Shown piece after piece: positions 1 to 8,160 of a stretch of DNA of 64,000 nucleotides (positions are counted from its first letter, which is position 1; each line of letters starts with the position of its first letter). The position numbers and the translations under genes were made by a program. Source of the DNA: Azospirillum oryzae. GTDB taxonomy: Bacteria; Pseudomonadota; Alphaproteobacteria; Azospirillales; Azospirillaceae. The notes below the pieces were generated by a model. It was not told the origin of the DNA. It saw only the letters and a program-made list of their open reading frames with translations, and searched no databases. The stretch spans positions 186,001 to 250,000 of the forward strand of contig NZ_FXAK01000010.1 in NCBI RefSeq assembly GCF_900177515.1. The letters are read 5' to 3'.

Positions 1-14
1 AACGGCGAAGCGGA

Positions 15-1106
15 ATGGACATGACCAGCCACGATGACGTCTTCGACACGCCAGAGACACGGCAGCCGACCATTTTGTCGGTCTACAACCAGAAGGGCGG
101 CGTCGGCAAAACGACCACCTCGGTGAACCTCGCGCTGGCGCTGGCGGCGCTGGGCAAGAGCGTCGTGCTGATCGATTTCGACCCGCAGAGCAGCGCCACC
201 AGCAACTTCCTGCTGCGCGACAAGGCCAAGGTCGGCATCAACGACCTGCTGCGCAAGGAAACCTTCGTCGAGGACGCCATCACCCCGACCGCGTTCGACG
301 GGCTGTCGATGATCGTCGGCGCGCGCAAGCTCTATTCGCTGGAACATGCGCTGGACAGCCGCGGCGGCTCGCAGCGGGGGCTGCGCAAGGCTCTGCACTT
401 CTCGCGCAACCCGCCGGACTATGTCGTCATCGACTGCCCGCCGGCACTGGGCCATCTGGCGGCCGGCGCGCTGGCGGCGTCGGACCGGCTGATCGTGCCG
501 GTGTTTCCGGGCCGCTATGCGCTGGACGGGCTGCGGCGCACCCTGCAGGTGGTGGAGCATATCCAGAACGGGCTGAACCCCAGCCTGGCGCTGGCCGGCA
601 TCCTGATGCTGTCGATCACCAACGACGAGGTCGGGCGTGAATCGCTGACCCAGCTGCGCAACGAGTTCCCGGAGCAGATGTTCCGTACCGCCTTCCCCTA
701 TGACGTGGACGTGGTAAAGGCGACCTACCGCCGGATGCCGGCAACGATCTTCACGCCGGACGGGCGGACGACGGCCCGGTTCGCGGCGCTGGCCTGGGAA
801 ATCGTCCATGGCCGCGGCAGCGCGCCCGACGACGCCCAGCTGAAGCCGGCGCTGGAGCGCATCCAGGCGTGGCACGAGGCGACCGACACCTCCTACAGCG
901 CGCGTCGCGCGTCGTCGATCGACGAGGGCGAAGAGCCGGGCGGCGGGGGCAACGGGGCGCGGCAGGCGGAACGCAATGGGGCACGGTCGGGCGGCGGGAT
1001 GGGGGCGGGGCTTGTGGGTCTGCTGATCGGGCTGCTCGCCGGCTTCGCGCTGGGGGCGGCGGTGGGGCAGCCGATTTTGGGCAGATTGCTGGGGCTTGGA
1101 GGGTGA
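15..1106 (+). CDS. ParA/MinD-family ATPase with C-terminal membrane segment
   Basis: A 363-residue P-loop ATPase of the ParA/Soj type. The deviant Walker A KGGVGKT is at residues 27-33, DFDPQSS follows near residue 55 and the switch region VVIDCPPALG near residue 140. ParA proteins dimerise on ATP and position plasmids, chromosomes or protein clusters. No parB lies downstream, so an orphan positioning role fits better than classical partitioning. Unusually, the last 40 or so residues form a Gly-rich linker and then a hydrophobic stretch (GLVGLLIGLLAGFALGAAVG) that could be a membrane anchor. ATGs at 15 and 21 are both possible starts; only 14 bases are visible upstream. The family is certain, the role is not. 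Confidence 0.88.
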   Translation: MDMTSHDDVFDTPETRQPTILSVYNQKGGVGKTTTSVNLALALAALGKSVVLIDFDPQSSATSNFLLRDKAKVGINDLLRKETFVEDAITPTAFDGLSMIVGARKLYSLEHALDSRGGSQRGLRKALHFSRNPPDYVVIDCPPALGHLAAGALAASDRLIVPVFPGRYALDGLRRTLQVVEHIQNGLNPSLALAGILMLSITNDEVGRESLTQLRNEFPEQMFRTAFPYDVDVVKATYRRMPATIFTPDGRTTARFAALAWEIVHGRGSAPDDAQLKPALERIQAWHEATDTSYSARRASSIDEGEEPGGGGNGARQAERNGARSGGGMGAGLVGLLIGLLAGFALGAAVGQPILGRLLGLGG

Positions 1107-1109
1107 GTG

Positions 1110-1138
1110 GTTCCCCTCTCCCCCGTGGAGAGGGGAAC
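1110..1138. repeat. Perfect 12-bp GC-rich hairpin behind the parA-like gene
   Basis: GTTCCCCTCTCC (1110-1121), loop CCCGT, then GGAGAGGGGAAC (1127-1138). It begins four bases after the stop of the ATPase gene and has no T tract. It may act as a terminator or mRNA-end stabiliser. The same CCCTCTCC/GGAGAGGG theme recurs at 5820, 18577 and 21240, so it may be a relic of a dispersed palindromic repeat. Confidence 0.7.
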
Positions 1139-1173
1139 GGGTGGATCGCGTGGTCAACAAGAAGAGGGCTGTC

Positions 1174-2574
1174 ATGCTTCCTGTCGATGCCGTTCTGCGC
1201 AAGGTGGACGAATCCTTCGAAGAGTCGGTCGGCCGGCTTTGCGAGCTGCTGCGCATTCCCTCGGTCAGCACCGATCCCGCCTATGCCGGCGAGGTCCGGC
1301 GCGCGGCGCGCTGGTGTGCCGACAGGCTGACGGCGATGGGGTTCAGCGTCACCATCCATGACACGCCGGGCCATCCCATCCTGGTCGCCCATCATCCGGG
1401 GCCGCAGGGGGCGGAGACGCCGCATGTGCTCTATTACGGGCATTACGACGTGCAGCCCGCCGACCCGATGGAGCTGTGGAACAGCCCTCCCTTCGATCCG
1501 GTGATCGTCGAGGCCGAGCGGGGCCGCCGCGTCGTCGCCCGCGGGGCCGCCGACGACAAGGGCCAGACCATGACCTTCATGGAGGCCTTCGAGGCTTGGC
1601 ATGCCGTCCACGGCTCCATCCCGATCCGCGCCACCGTGCTGCTGGAGGGCGAGGAGGAGACCGGCAGCCCGTCGCTGCCGCGCTTCCTGACGGAGCATGC
1701 GGACGAGCTGCAGGCCGACTTCTGTCTGGTCACCGATACCAATGCCTGGGACGTCGACACCCCGGCGATCACCACGCGGCTGCGCGGCCTGCTCTATCTG
1801 GAAGCGACCGTCACGGGCCCGAGCCACGACCTGCATTCCGGCCTGTTCGGCGGCGCCGTGCCCAACCCGCTGAACGTGCTGAGCGGCATCCTGGGCCAGA
1901 TCCACGATGCCGACGGGCGGGTGCGCTTCGACGGCTTCTATGACGGCGTGCGCGAGCTGCCGGACGAGCTGCGGGCGCAGATCCGCGGCCTGCCGCTGGA
2001 CGAGGCGCAGTTCCTGGGCGCGCTCGGCCTGACGCGCAGCCATGGCGAGGCGGGGCGGACGCTGCTGGAGCGCATCTGGACCCGGCCGACCTGCGACATC
2101 AACGGCATCTGGGGCGGCTATACCGGCGAGGGATCGAAGACGGTCATCCCGGCCAAGGCATCGTGCAAGCTGAGCTGCCGCCTGGTGCCCGGCCAGGACC
2201 CGGCGGCGGTGGAGGCGTCGGTCCGGCGCTTCTTCGAGGAGCGGCTGCCGGCGGACTGCACGGTCAGCTTCCGCAGCTTCAGTTCGTCGCCGGGGATCGA
2301 GGTGCCGACCGACACGCCGTGGATGCAGGCGGTGCGCGGCGGGCTGAAGGAGGCGACGGGGCGCGACGGCGTGCTGATCGGCGGCGGCGGGTCGATCCCC
2401 ATCGTCGGCTGGTTCCGCGAGCATCTGGGGTTGGACACCATCCTGGTCGGCTTCGGGCTGGACGACGACCGCATCCATTCGCCGAACGAGAAGTTCGAGC
2501 TGAAATGCCTGCGCAACGGCATCCGCAGCCATGCGGCGATTCTGGGGCGTCTGGCGGCCGGGCAGGCGGGCTGA
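1174..2574 (+). CDS. M20 family metallopeptidase (dipeptidase)
   Basis: A 466-residue zinc peptidase of the M20 (ArgE/DapE/CPG2) group, cytosolic, most like broad-specificity dipeptidases. Metal and catalytic motifs are in order: YYGHYDVQPAD (first metal His and catalytic Asp), GAADDKGQ (bridging Asp), EGEEETGSPS (general-base Glu), then an insert lid domain with DLHSGLFGG, and a late HSPNE motif carrying the last metal His. The reading frame is open further upstream, but ATG 1174 has an AAGAGG ribosome site about six bases ahead. The extra upstream residues would be encoded by the hairpin repeat, so they are unlikely to be translated. It is convergent with the aldo/keto reductase gene downstream. 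Confidence 0.9.
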   Translation: MLPVDAVLRKVDESFEESVGRLCELLRIPSVSTDPAYAGEVRRAARWCADRLTAMGFSVTIHDTPGHPILVAHHPGPQGAETPHVLYYGHYDVQPADPMELWNSPPFDPVIVEAERGRRVVARGAADDKGQTMTFMEAFEAWHAVHGSIPIRATVLLEGEEETGSPSLPRFLTEHADELQADFCLVTDTNAWDVDTPAITTRLRGLLYLEATVTGPSHDLHSGLFGGAVPNPLNVLSGILGQIHDADGRVRFDGFYDGVRELPDELRAQIRGLPLDEAQFLGALGLTRSHGEAGRTLLERIWTRPTCDINGIWGGYTGEGSKTVIPAKASCKLSCRLVPGQDPAAVEASVRRFFEERLPADCTVSFRSFSSSPGIEVPTDTPWMQAVRGGLKEATGRDGVLIGGGGSIPIVGWFREHLGLDTILVGFGLDDDRIHSPNEKFELKCLRNGIRSHAAILGRLAAGQAG

Positions 2575-2586
2575 GATGGTCTGACA

Positions 2587-2630
2587 GGGTGGGGGAGGGC
2601 GGCCGGGGCCAGCCCTCCCACCCTTCTTCT
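2587..2630. terminator. Bidirectional terminator between convergent genes
   Basis: GGGTGGGGGAGGGC (2587-2600) pairs with GCCCTCCCACCC (2612-2623) with a two-base bulge, and TTCTTCT follows. It sits in the 69-bp gap between the plus-strand dipeptidase and the minus-strand aldo/keto reductase. Confidence 0.65.
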
Positions 2631-2643
2631 CAGGCGGTGATGT

Positions 2644-3687
2644 TCAGCCGGCTTCGGCCGAGGAGGAGGCGCTCCACAGGTTGATGCCGGCGTCGGCGAC
2701 GGCGTGGGTGTCGATCTCCGCCAGCTCCTCCGGGCTGAAGGACAGGTTGTTCAGTGCGTCCAGCGAATTGTCGAGCTGCTCGACGTTCCGCGCGCCGATC
2801 AGGGCGGAGGTCACGCGCGGATCGCGCAGGACCCAGGCGATGGCCATCTGCGCCAGCGTCTGGCCGCGCCGCTGGGCGATGGCGTCGAGTGCGCGGATGC
2901 GCTCCAGGTTCTCATGCGACAGGAAGTTGGCGCGCAGGGTCCCGCCCTTGGCGGCACGGGCGTCCGCAGGTTGGCCGCCCAGGTATTTGTTGGTCAGCAT
3001 GCCCTGCGCCAGCGGCGAGAAGGCGATGCAGCCCATGCCGAGGTCCTCCAGCGTCTCCAGCAGCCCGCCTTCCACCCAGCGGTTCAGCATCGAGTAGGAC
3101 GGCTGGTGGATCAGGCAGGGGGTGCCGAGGTCCTTCAGGATGCCGGCCGCCCGCCGCGTCATCTCCGGCGAGTAGGAGGAGATGCCGACATAGAGCGCCT
3201 TGCCCTGGCGGACGATGTGGTCGAGCGCACCCATCGTCTCCTCCAGCGGGGTTCGGGGATCGACGCGGTGCGAATAGAAGATGTCGACATAATCGAGACC
3301 CATCCGCTTCAGGCTCTGGTCCAGGCTGGAGACCAGATATTTGCGGGAGCCCCAGTTGCCGTAGGGGCCGGGCCACATCTCGTAACCGGCCTTGGTCGAG
3401 ATGACCATCTGGTCGCGGTAGGGGCGGAAATCGGTGGCGAGGATGCGGCCGAAATTCTCCTCCGCCGAACCCGGCGGCGGGCCGTAGTTGTTGGCGAGGT
3501 CGAAATGGGTGACGCCGCGGTCGAAGGCCCGGCGCAGCACGGCGCGCCCGGTGGCGAACACGTCGGTGCCGCCGAAATTCTGCCAAAGCCCCAGCGAAAT
3601 GGCCGGCAGGTCCAGGCCGCTGCGGCCGGTGCGGCGATAGCTCATGCCCTCGTATCGCCCGTCGGCGGCAAGGTAGGGCGGCTGCAT
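2644..3687 (-). CDS. Aldo/keto reductase (YghZ/Gpr-like)
   Basis: A 347-residue NADPH-dependent aldo/keto reductase resembling E. coli YghZ (L-glyceraldehyde 3-phosphate reductase) and voltage-gated K-channel beta-subunit relatives. The catalytic tetrad is visible: Asp in THFDLANNYG, Tyr in the same motif, Lys in ISTKAGYEM and His in IFYSHRVD. The cofactor-binding tail contains SALIGARNVEQLDNSL. The YghZ-like signature GSAEENFGRIL follows the active-site Tyr. The start is ATG at 3687, preceded on this strand by a GGGAGAA ribosome site. The longer open frame upstream reads through a poorly coding stretch. It is monocistronic. Confidence 0.9.
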   Translation of the reverse strand: MQPPYLAADGRYEGMSYRRTGRSGLDLPAISLGLWQNFGGTDVFATGRAVLRRAFDRGVTHFDLANNYGPPPGSAEENFGRILATDFRPYRDQMVISTKAGYEMWPGPYGNWGSRKYLVSSLDQSLKRMGLDYVDIFYSHRVDPRTPLEETMGALDHIVRQGKALYVGISSYSPEMTRRAAGILKDLGTPCLIHQPSYSMLNRWVEGGLLETLEDLGMGCIAFSPLAQGMLTNKYLGGQPADARAAKGGTLRANFLSHENLERIRALDAIAQRRGQTLAQMAIAWVLRDPRVTSALIGARNVEQLDNSLDALNNLSFSPEELAEIDTHAVADAGINLWSASSSAEAG

Positions 3688-4013
3688 GGCGTTCTCCCGA
3701 TAAGATCTTGAGTGATATATCAGCATAGGGCGGCGGCGGGGCCGGGCGCAATGGCGCGGCCGGTCATATGGCGGAGGGATGGCCGGACCAGCCGGCGCGG
3801 CGGGCCACGCGACCGGCACAATGCTACCATGACAATCGGCCGGCCGGCCCTCCACTTGTCTCGCAAACCATCCGCCGGGCCGAACCATTTCCGGGAAGAA
3901 TGGCGCAATCCTTCGTATCGCAAGGGTTTTTCCAGTCCGTCGAAGGTGGTGGTTGTGGCTGTGGCCGAAAAGATACATCCGACATCGGAAATGTAATGGT
4001 GACAATGTTCCGT
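3688..4013. other. Non-coding gap
   Basis: No convincing gene here. The short open frames have no ribosome sites or family resemblance. The left edge serves as leader for the aldo/keto reductase on the minus strand; the right edge leads into the DUF1127 promoter. Confidence 0.6.
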
Positions 4014-4041
4014 TTGACCCCGCCGATTACGTCTTCATAAT
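4014..4041 (+). promoter_or_regulatory. Sigma-70-type promoter of the DUF1127 gene
   Basis: TTGACC (4014-4019), 16-bp spacer, CATAAT (4036-4041). It is about 50 bp upstream of the likely DUF1127 start and is the best match in the 400-bp gap. Confidence 0.6.
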
Positions 4042-4092
4042 CCTGATTGTCTCGATTGTTCGAGCGTTGTGCGCCAGATGATGGAGGATCCG

Positions 4093-4344
4093 ATGCGCCA
4101 CACCGATGTGACCCGCAGTTCCGGCCCGTACACGGCAGCCCCGGGCGCCGTCCCGGCCGCCGACCGCGTCACCCGTGTCGCCTCACGCTCGCTCTGGTGG
4201 CTGCTCGACGTGTTGTTTTCCGCGATGGAACGGCGCAAACAACGTCATGCACTGATGAGGCTCGACGACCATCAGCTGAAGGACATCGGCGTCAGCCGGT
4301 CCGAAGTGGAGCGGGAGGTGTCGAAGCCGTTCTGGCGGGGATGA
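4093..4344 (+). CDS. DUF1127 (YjiS-like) small protein
   Basis: An 83-residue basic protein. The C-terminal DUF1127 core reads RLDDHQLKDIGVSRSEVERE, preceded by a Trp-rich amphipathic stretch (SLWWLLDVLFSAMERR). In alphaproteobacteria such proteins are small, abundant and in some cases affect RNA turnover, phosphate/carbon metabolism or stress responses; the role of this one is unknown. ATG 4093 is preferred because GGAGG lies five bases ahead. In-frame GTG 4069 and ATGs 4078/4081 would leave the start without a ribosome site. Its stop is four bases from the acetyltransferase start, so the two are probably co-transcribed. Confidence 0.85.
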   Translation: MRHTDVTRSSGPYTAAPGAVPAADRVTRVASRSLWWLLDVLFSAMERRKQRHALMRLDDHQLKDIGVSRSEVEREVSKPFWRG

Positions 4345-4348
4345 GACG

Positions 4349-4768
4349 ATGGCCGACAAATCCGTACAAATCGAATACGCGGTCGAACCGGACCTGAGCG
4401 CCGACGCGTTCATTGACGTTCTGGAACGCTCCGGGCTGGCGGAACGCCGGCCCGTGGGCGACCGCCCGCGGGTGGAGGCGATGCTGCGCAACGCCGGCCT
4501 GATCGTCACCGCAAGGGAGCAGGGCCGGCTGGTCGGCGTCGCCCGGTCGATCACCGACTTCGTCTATTGCTGCTACCTGTCCGACCTTGCCGTCGACCGC
4601 GCCCTGCAGGGGCGCGGCATCGGCAAGGAGCTGATGCGCCGCACCCGCGACGCGATGGGGCCGGGCACCATGTGCCTGCTGCTGTCGGCGCCCAAGGCCA
4701 TCAGCTTCTACGAGCAGGCCGGACTGAAGCGGCACGAACAGGCCTTCCTGTTCACCGATCTGGAATAA
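4349..4768 (+). CDS. GNAT family N-acetyltransferase
   Basis: A 139-residue single-domain GNAT acetyltransferase that would transfer acetyl from acetyl-CoA to an amine. The acetyl-CoA loop is VDRALQGRGIGKELMRR (motif A, Q/RxxGxG/A), followed by a beta-bulge region LLLSAPKAISFYEQAGLKR typical of the C-terminal half. Substrate is not predictable. It sits between the DUF1127 gene (4-bp gap) and the dehydratase gene (24-bp gap), suggesting a three-gene operon. Confidence 0.85.
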   Translation: MADKSVQIEYAVEPDLSADAFIDVLERSGLAERRPVGDRPRVEAMLRNAGLIVTAREQGRLVGVARSITDFVYCCYLSDLAVDRALQGRGIGKELMRRTRDAMGPGTMCLLLSAPKAISFYEQAGLKRHEQAFLFTDLE

Positions 4769-4792
4769 CACACCGGGGGGAGCACCGCCGCC

Positions 4793-5818
4793 ATGCCCGA
4801 TACGATCACCAGCAGCGGGGCCGACAGCAGGATCGACACTGCCGGTCTCGCCATCTCCTACGATGACGTGGCCGGGGCGGCGGAGCGGATCGCCGGCGTC
4901 GCCCACCGCACACCGGTGCTGACCAGCCGCACCGCCGACACGCTGACCGGCGGCGAGCTGCTGTTCAAGTGCGAGAATTTCCAGCGCACCGGCGCCTTCA
5001 AGATTCGCGGCGCCTACAACGCCATCGCCCGCTTCACGCCCGTTCAGCGCGCGGTCGGCGTCGTCGCCTATTCGTCCGGCAACCACGCCCAGGCCATCGC
5101 GCTGGCGGCATCGATGCTGCGGGTGAAGGCCACCATCGTCATGCCGCAGGACGCCCCGGCGTCCAAGCTGGCGGCCACCCGCGGCTATGGCGCCGACGTG
5201 GTGCTGTACGACCGCTATGCCGAGCCGCCCGACGCCGCCGTCGCCCGGGTGCTGGAAGAGCGGGGCGGCATCTTCATCCCGCCCTTCGACCACCCGCATG
5301 TGATGGCCGGGCAGGGCACCGTCGCCAAGGAGCTGATCGAGGAGGTTCTGGCGGGCGGCGGGGCACCGCTTGACCTGCTGGTGGTGCCGACCAGCGGCGG
5401 CGGGCTGCTGGCCGGCTGCGCGGTGGCGGCGAAGACGCTGAACCCCGGCTGCCGAGTGATCGGCATCGAGCCGGAGGCCGGCAACGACGCCCAGCAGAGC
5501 CTGCGCAGCGGCAACATCGTCCGCATCGAACCGCCGAAGACCATCGCCGACGGCGCCCAGAGCCGCAACGTCGGCCAGCTGACCTTCCCGGTGATGCAGC
5601 GTCTGGTCGACGACATCGACACCGTCACCGACGACCAGCTGGTCGACGCCATGCGCTTCTTCGCCAGCCGGATGAAGATGCTGGTCGAGCCGACCGGCTG
5701 CCTCGCGGCGGCGGCGGTTCTGTCCGGCAAGATCGACGTGCGGGGCAAGCGCGTCGGCATCGTCGTCACCGGCGGCAACGTCGACCTCGCCCGCTTCGCC
5801 GCGTTGGTGGCGGGCTAA
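4793..5818 (+). CDS. Threonine/serine dehydratase-like PLP enzyme
   Basis: A 341-residue fold-type II PLP enzyme (threonine ammonia-lyase/serine racemase family) that would deaminate threonine or serine to the 2-oxoacid. The PLP lysine is in the motif FQRTGAFKIRGA near residue 65. YSSGNHAQAIA is the substrate loop and TSGGGLLAG the phosphate-binding Gly loop. The length fits the catabolic form or serine racemase; there is no C-terminal ACT-like regulatory domain, so feedback control by isoleucine is unlikely. It starts at ATG 4793 after GGGGGAG, at the end of the DUF1127-GNAT operon. A racemase or 3-hydroxyaspartate dehydratase cannot be excluded. Confidence 0.85.
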   Translation: MPDTITSSGADSRIDTAGLAISYDDVAGAAERIAGVAHRTPVLTSRTADTLTGGELLFKCENFQRTGAFKIRGAYNAIARFTPVQRAVGVVAYSSGNHAQAIALAASMLRVKATIVMPQDAPASKLAATRGYGADVVLYDRYAEPPDAAVARVLEERGGIFIPPFDHPHVMAGQGTVAKELIEEVLAGGGAPLDLLVVPTSGGGLLAGCAVAAKTLNPGCRVIGIEPEAGNDAQQSLRSGNIVRIEPPKTIADGAQSRNVGQLTFPVMQRLVDDIDTVTDDQLVDAMRFFASRMKMLVEPTGCLAAAAVLSGKIDVRGKRVGIVVTGGNVDLARFAALVAG

Positions 5819-5819
5819 A

Positions 5820-5979
5820 CTCCCTCTCCCGTCCCGGGAGAGGGAAGGGGCCCATGCGCAGCATGGGAAGGGTGAGGGGTGACTCAAGGAGCCATGCGGT
5901 TCTGGAGTCTTGCCCTACCCCTCACCCTCCCCACGCCTGACGGCGCGGGTCCCCTCCCTCTCCCGGGGCGGGAGAGGGC
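5820..5979. repeat. 160-bp palindromic intergenic repeat, copy 1
   Basis: The outer arms CTCCCTCTCCCGTCCCGGGA... and ...CCCTCTCCCGGGGCGGGAGA are mutual inverted repeats over about 30 bp. Inside them a second inverted pair, GGGAAGGGTGAGGGGTG and TACCCCTCACCCTCCC, flanks a less conserved centre. A near-identical copy lies at 21240-21398. It has no coding capacity and can fold into one long stem. It behaves like a REP/MITE-type dispersed element and may also terminate the upstream operon. Confidence 0.85.
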
Positions 5980-6028
5980 GATGACGCTTCGTTGTTCAAA
6001 CTCCCCCAAGACGTAAGGGATCCATCCC

Positions 6029-6835
6029 ATGACCGGGAAAGCCATGCGCCTGCCCATCTATCAGGTCGATGCCTTCACCGACCGCGTCTTCGCCGGCAAT
6101 CCGGCGGCGGTCGTGCCGCTGGAGTCCTGGCTGCCCGATGCGCAGCTGCAGGCCATCGCGGCGGAGAACAATCTGGCGGAGACCGCCTATTTCATCCGCA
6201 GCGGCGACGGTTATGAGTTGCGCTGGTTCACCCCGGCGGTGGAGGTCGATCTGTGCGGCCATGCCACGCTGGCGACCGCCTTCGTCATCTCCACCATCCT
6301 GGAACCGGGCCGCGGGCGCATGGACTTCGCCACCCGGCAGGCTGGCACGCTGACCGTCACCCGCGACGGCGACCGCTACACGCTGGACTTCCCCAACCGT
6401 CCGGCCAAGCCGGCGGAGCGCGTCGATCCCAACCTGCTGGCGGCGCTGGGCGGCCCGGCCCCGGCCGCGGTGCTGAGCGGGCGCGACTATCTGGTGGTCT
6501 ACGAGTCGGCCGACGCGGTGCGGGCGCTGGCGCCGGACATGGCGCTGCTGTCGAAGCTGGACCTGTTCGCGGTCTGCGTCACCGCGCCGGGAGACGGTGG
6601 GATCGATTTCGTGTCGCGGCTGTTCGCCCCGGCCCAGGGCATTCCGGAGGACCCGGTCACCGGCTCCACCCACTGCATGCTGACCCCCTATTGGGCGGAG
6701 CGGCTGGGCAAGACGGTGCTGACGGCGCGGCAGGTCTCGGCCCGCGGCGGCGACCTGCTGTGCGAACTGGCCGGCGACCGGGTGAAGATCGGCGGGCAGG
6801 CGGTGCTGTATCTCGAAGGCTCGATCCTGGTGTGA
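6029..6835 (+). CDS. PhzF family isomerase/epimerase
   Basis: A 268-residue diaminopimelate-epimerase-fold protein of the PhzF family. Members isomerise small unsaturated or amino acids without cofactor. Diagnostic motifs: DAFTDRVFAGNPAAVVPL at the N-terminus, the catalytic Glu in NNLAETAYF, WFTPAVEVDLCGHATLA in the first half, and the paired second-half motif FAPAQGIPEDPVTGSTHC. No phenazine genes are nearby, so the substrate is unknown. ATG 6029 and ATG 6044 are both possible starts. It lies seven bases ahead of the VOC gene. Confidence 0.92.
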   Translation: MTGKAMRLPIYQVDAFTDRVFAGNPAAVVPLESWLPDAQLQAIAAENNLAETAYFIRSGDGYELRWFTPAVEVDLCGHATLATAFVISTILEPGRGRMDFATRQAGTLTVTRDGDRYTLDFPNRPAKPAERVDPNLLAALGGPAPAAVLSGRDYLVVYESADAVRALAPDMALLSKLDLFAVCVTAPGDGGIDFVSRLFAPAQGIPEDPVTGSTHCMLTPYWAERLGKTVLTARQVSARGGDLLCELAGDRVKIGGQAVLYLEGSILV

Positions 6836-6842
6836 GGCTGAA

Positions 6843-7229
6843 ATGACCGTCCAGTTCGAGCGGGTGGCACCGATCCTGCCGGTCCGGGATGTGCGTGCGG
6901 CACTCGACCATTACCGGAGCCTCGGCTTCACGGTGACCGCCTACGACGAGGCCGCCGCGGACCCGGTCTATGGGTTCTTGGATTGGAATGGGGTGAGCCT
7001 GCATCTGACGCGGGTTCCGGATCTGGATCCCGAACGCTCGGTCGTCGCCTGCTATCTCTATGTCAGCGACGCCGACGCGCTGCATGCGGCTTGGAAGGCC
7101 GCGAGGGTCGGCGGTCGGCTGACGGCGGTGTCCGACACGCCCTATGGCCTGCGCGAGTTCGCCCACATCGACCCGGACGGCAACCTGCTGCGCGTCGGGG
7201 CGGAGGTAAGGAGGGATGGCGATGGCTGA
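6843..7229 (+). CDS. VOC (glyoxalase/bleomycin-resistance) family protein
   Basis: A 128-residue vicinal-oxygen-chelate protein: paired beta-alpha-beta-beta-beta units with VRDVRAALDHYRSLGFTV at the start and FAHIDPDGNLLRVG at the end. Bleomycin-resistance proteins of this shape bind the drug without metal catalysis; others are lyases or dioxygenases. Function not predictable. It appears co-transcribed with PhzF (7-bp gap) and overlaps the next gene by eight bases. Confidence 0.85.
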   Translation: MTVQFERVAPILPVRDVRAALDHYRSLGFTVTAYDEAAADPVYGFLDWNGVSLHLTRVPDLDPERSVVACYLYVSDADALHAAWKAARVGGRLTAVSDTPYGLREFAHIDPDGNLLRVGAEVRRDGDG

Positions 7230-7566
7230 GGACACGGTCCTTCTGTTCTCCTACGGCACCCTGCAGCAGGAGAATGTGCAGATGGCGTCCTTCGGCCGGC
7301 TGCTGGCCGGGCGGCCGGACGCCATGCCGGGATACCGCCGCGACATGCTGGAGATCACCGATCCGGAGGTGATCCGCACCAGCGGCAAGCGCTTCCACCC
7401 CGTGGTCAGCGAAAGCGGCGATCCGGCCGACGAGGTCGCCGGCACCCTGTTCGAGATCACCGCGGAAGAACTGGCGGCTGCCGATTCGTACGAGGTCGCG
7501 GATTACAGGCGCGTCATGGTCCGGTTGACGTCGGGGGCGGAGGCCTGGGTCTACGTCAAGGCGTGA
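7222..7566 (+). CDS. Gamma-glutamylcyclotransferase-like (AIG2/GGCT) protein
   Basis: A 114-residue protein of the AIG2/GGCT-like fold. The substrate-binding loop FSYGTLQQENVQ near the N-terminus and the acidic EITAEELAAADSYE helix with the family's catalytic Glu are both present. Relatives release 5-oxoproline from gamma-glutamyl compounds. ATG 7222 is chosen over ATG 7216 because AAGGAGG ends seven bases before 7222 and only one base before 7216. It overlaps the end of the VOC gene, indicating translational coupling. Confidence 0.85.
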   Translation: MAEDTVLLFSYGTLQQENVQMASFGRLLAGRPDAMPGYRRDMLEITDPEVIRTSGKRFHPVVSESGDPADEVAGTLFEITAEELAAADSYEVADYRRVMVRLTSGAEAWVYVKA

Positions 7567-7595
7567 GGGCCGGGTCCGTCACCGCTTGGCCGCCG

Positions 7596-8132
7596 CTATC
7601 GCATCACCTTCTCGAAGCGGAACATCTCGCCGCCGCCGGGCAGGCCGGACGGGCCGGGCCAATGCGGATCCGGGTGACGGGCCCCGAAGAACTCGACGAT
7701 CTTGAAGCCGCACTTGTTGACGTAGAAGTGGATGTTGCGCTTCTCGAAATAGGGCGTGTGGGTCTGCCAGACCAGCGTTCCGGGATAGCGCCGCTCGATC
7801 GCCATCCACGCTTTGAAGCCCAATCCCCGGCCATGCTGCGCCGGCGACAGGAAGAACAGGTCCAACGAATTGCGCTGCGTCGTCTCGTCGATCACGACGA
7901 CGGCGCCGCCGACCCTTTGGCCATCGCAAAGAATATGCAGAAGCTCGGTGCCCGGCGCGTTCATCGACTCGTCGAGATCGCTGCCGCGTGGAATCGAATC
8001 GTCGGGAAGGCACCCGAACTCCTCGATGACGGCGACCGCGAAGGACGCCTCCATATCGCTTTTGAAGGCCGGCAGATCGCCGGGCGCGACCGTGGCGAGG
8101 GAAACCTCGCCGTCCTGCTTGGTTCTGGTCAT
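7596..8132 (-). CDS. GNAT family N-acetyltransferase
   Basis: A 178-residue GNAT protein. The acetyl-CoA motif is SPAQHGRGLGFKAWMAIER, followed by TPYFEKRNIHFYVNKCGFKIVEF, where the typical N-x-x-x-FY-x-K-x-GF pattern marks the C-terminal strand. It starts at ATG 8132, 28 bases after the rpoH stop on the same strand, so it may be transcribed from the rpoH promoter. Upstream in-frame residues would be encoded within the end of rpoH and are Arg-rich and improbable. Substrate unknown. Confidence 0.85.
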   Translation of the reverse strand: MTRTKQDGEVSLATVAPGDLPAFKSDMEASFAVAVIEEFGCLPDDSIPRGSDLDESMNAPGTELLHILCDGQRVGGAVVVIDETTQRNSLDLFFLSPAQHGRGLGFKAWMAIERRYPGTLVWQTHTPYFEKRNIHFYVNKCGFKIVEFFGARHPDPHWPGPSGLPGGGEMFRFEKVMR

Positions 8133-8160
8133 AACGCTGTGGCGGCGGTCGGGCTTTCCC

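Noticed and set aside
751..2532. A 593-residue minus-strand frame opposite the M20 peptidase
   Set aside because: Codon-shadow composition and no motif; the plus-strand peptidase is certain.
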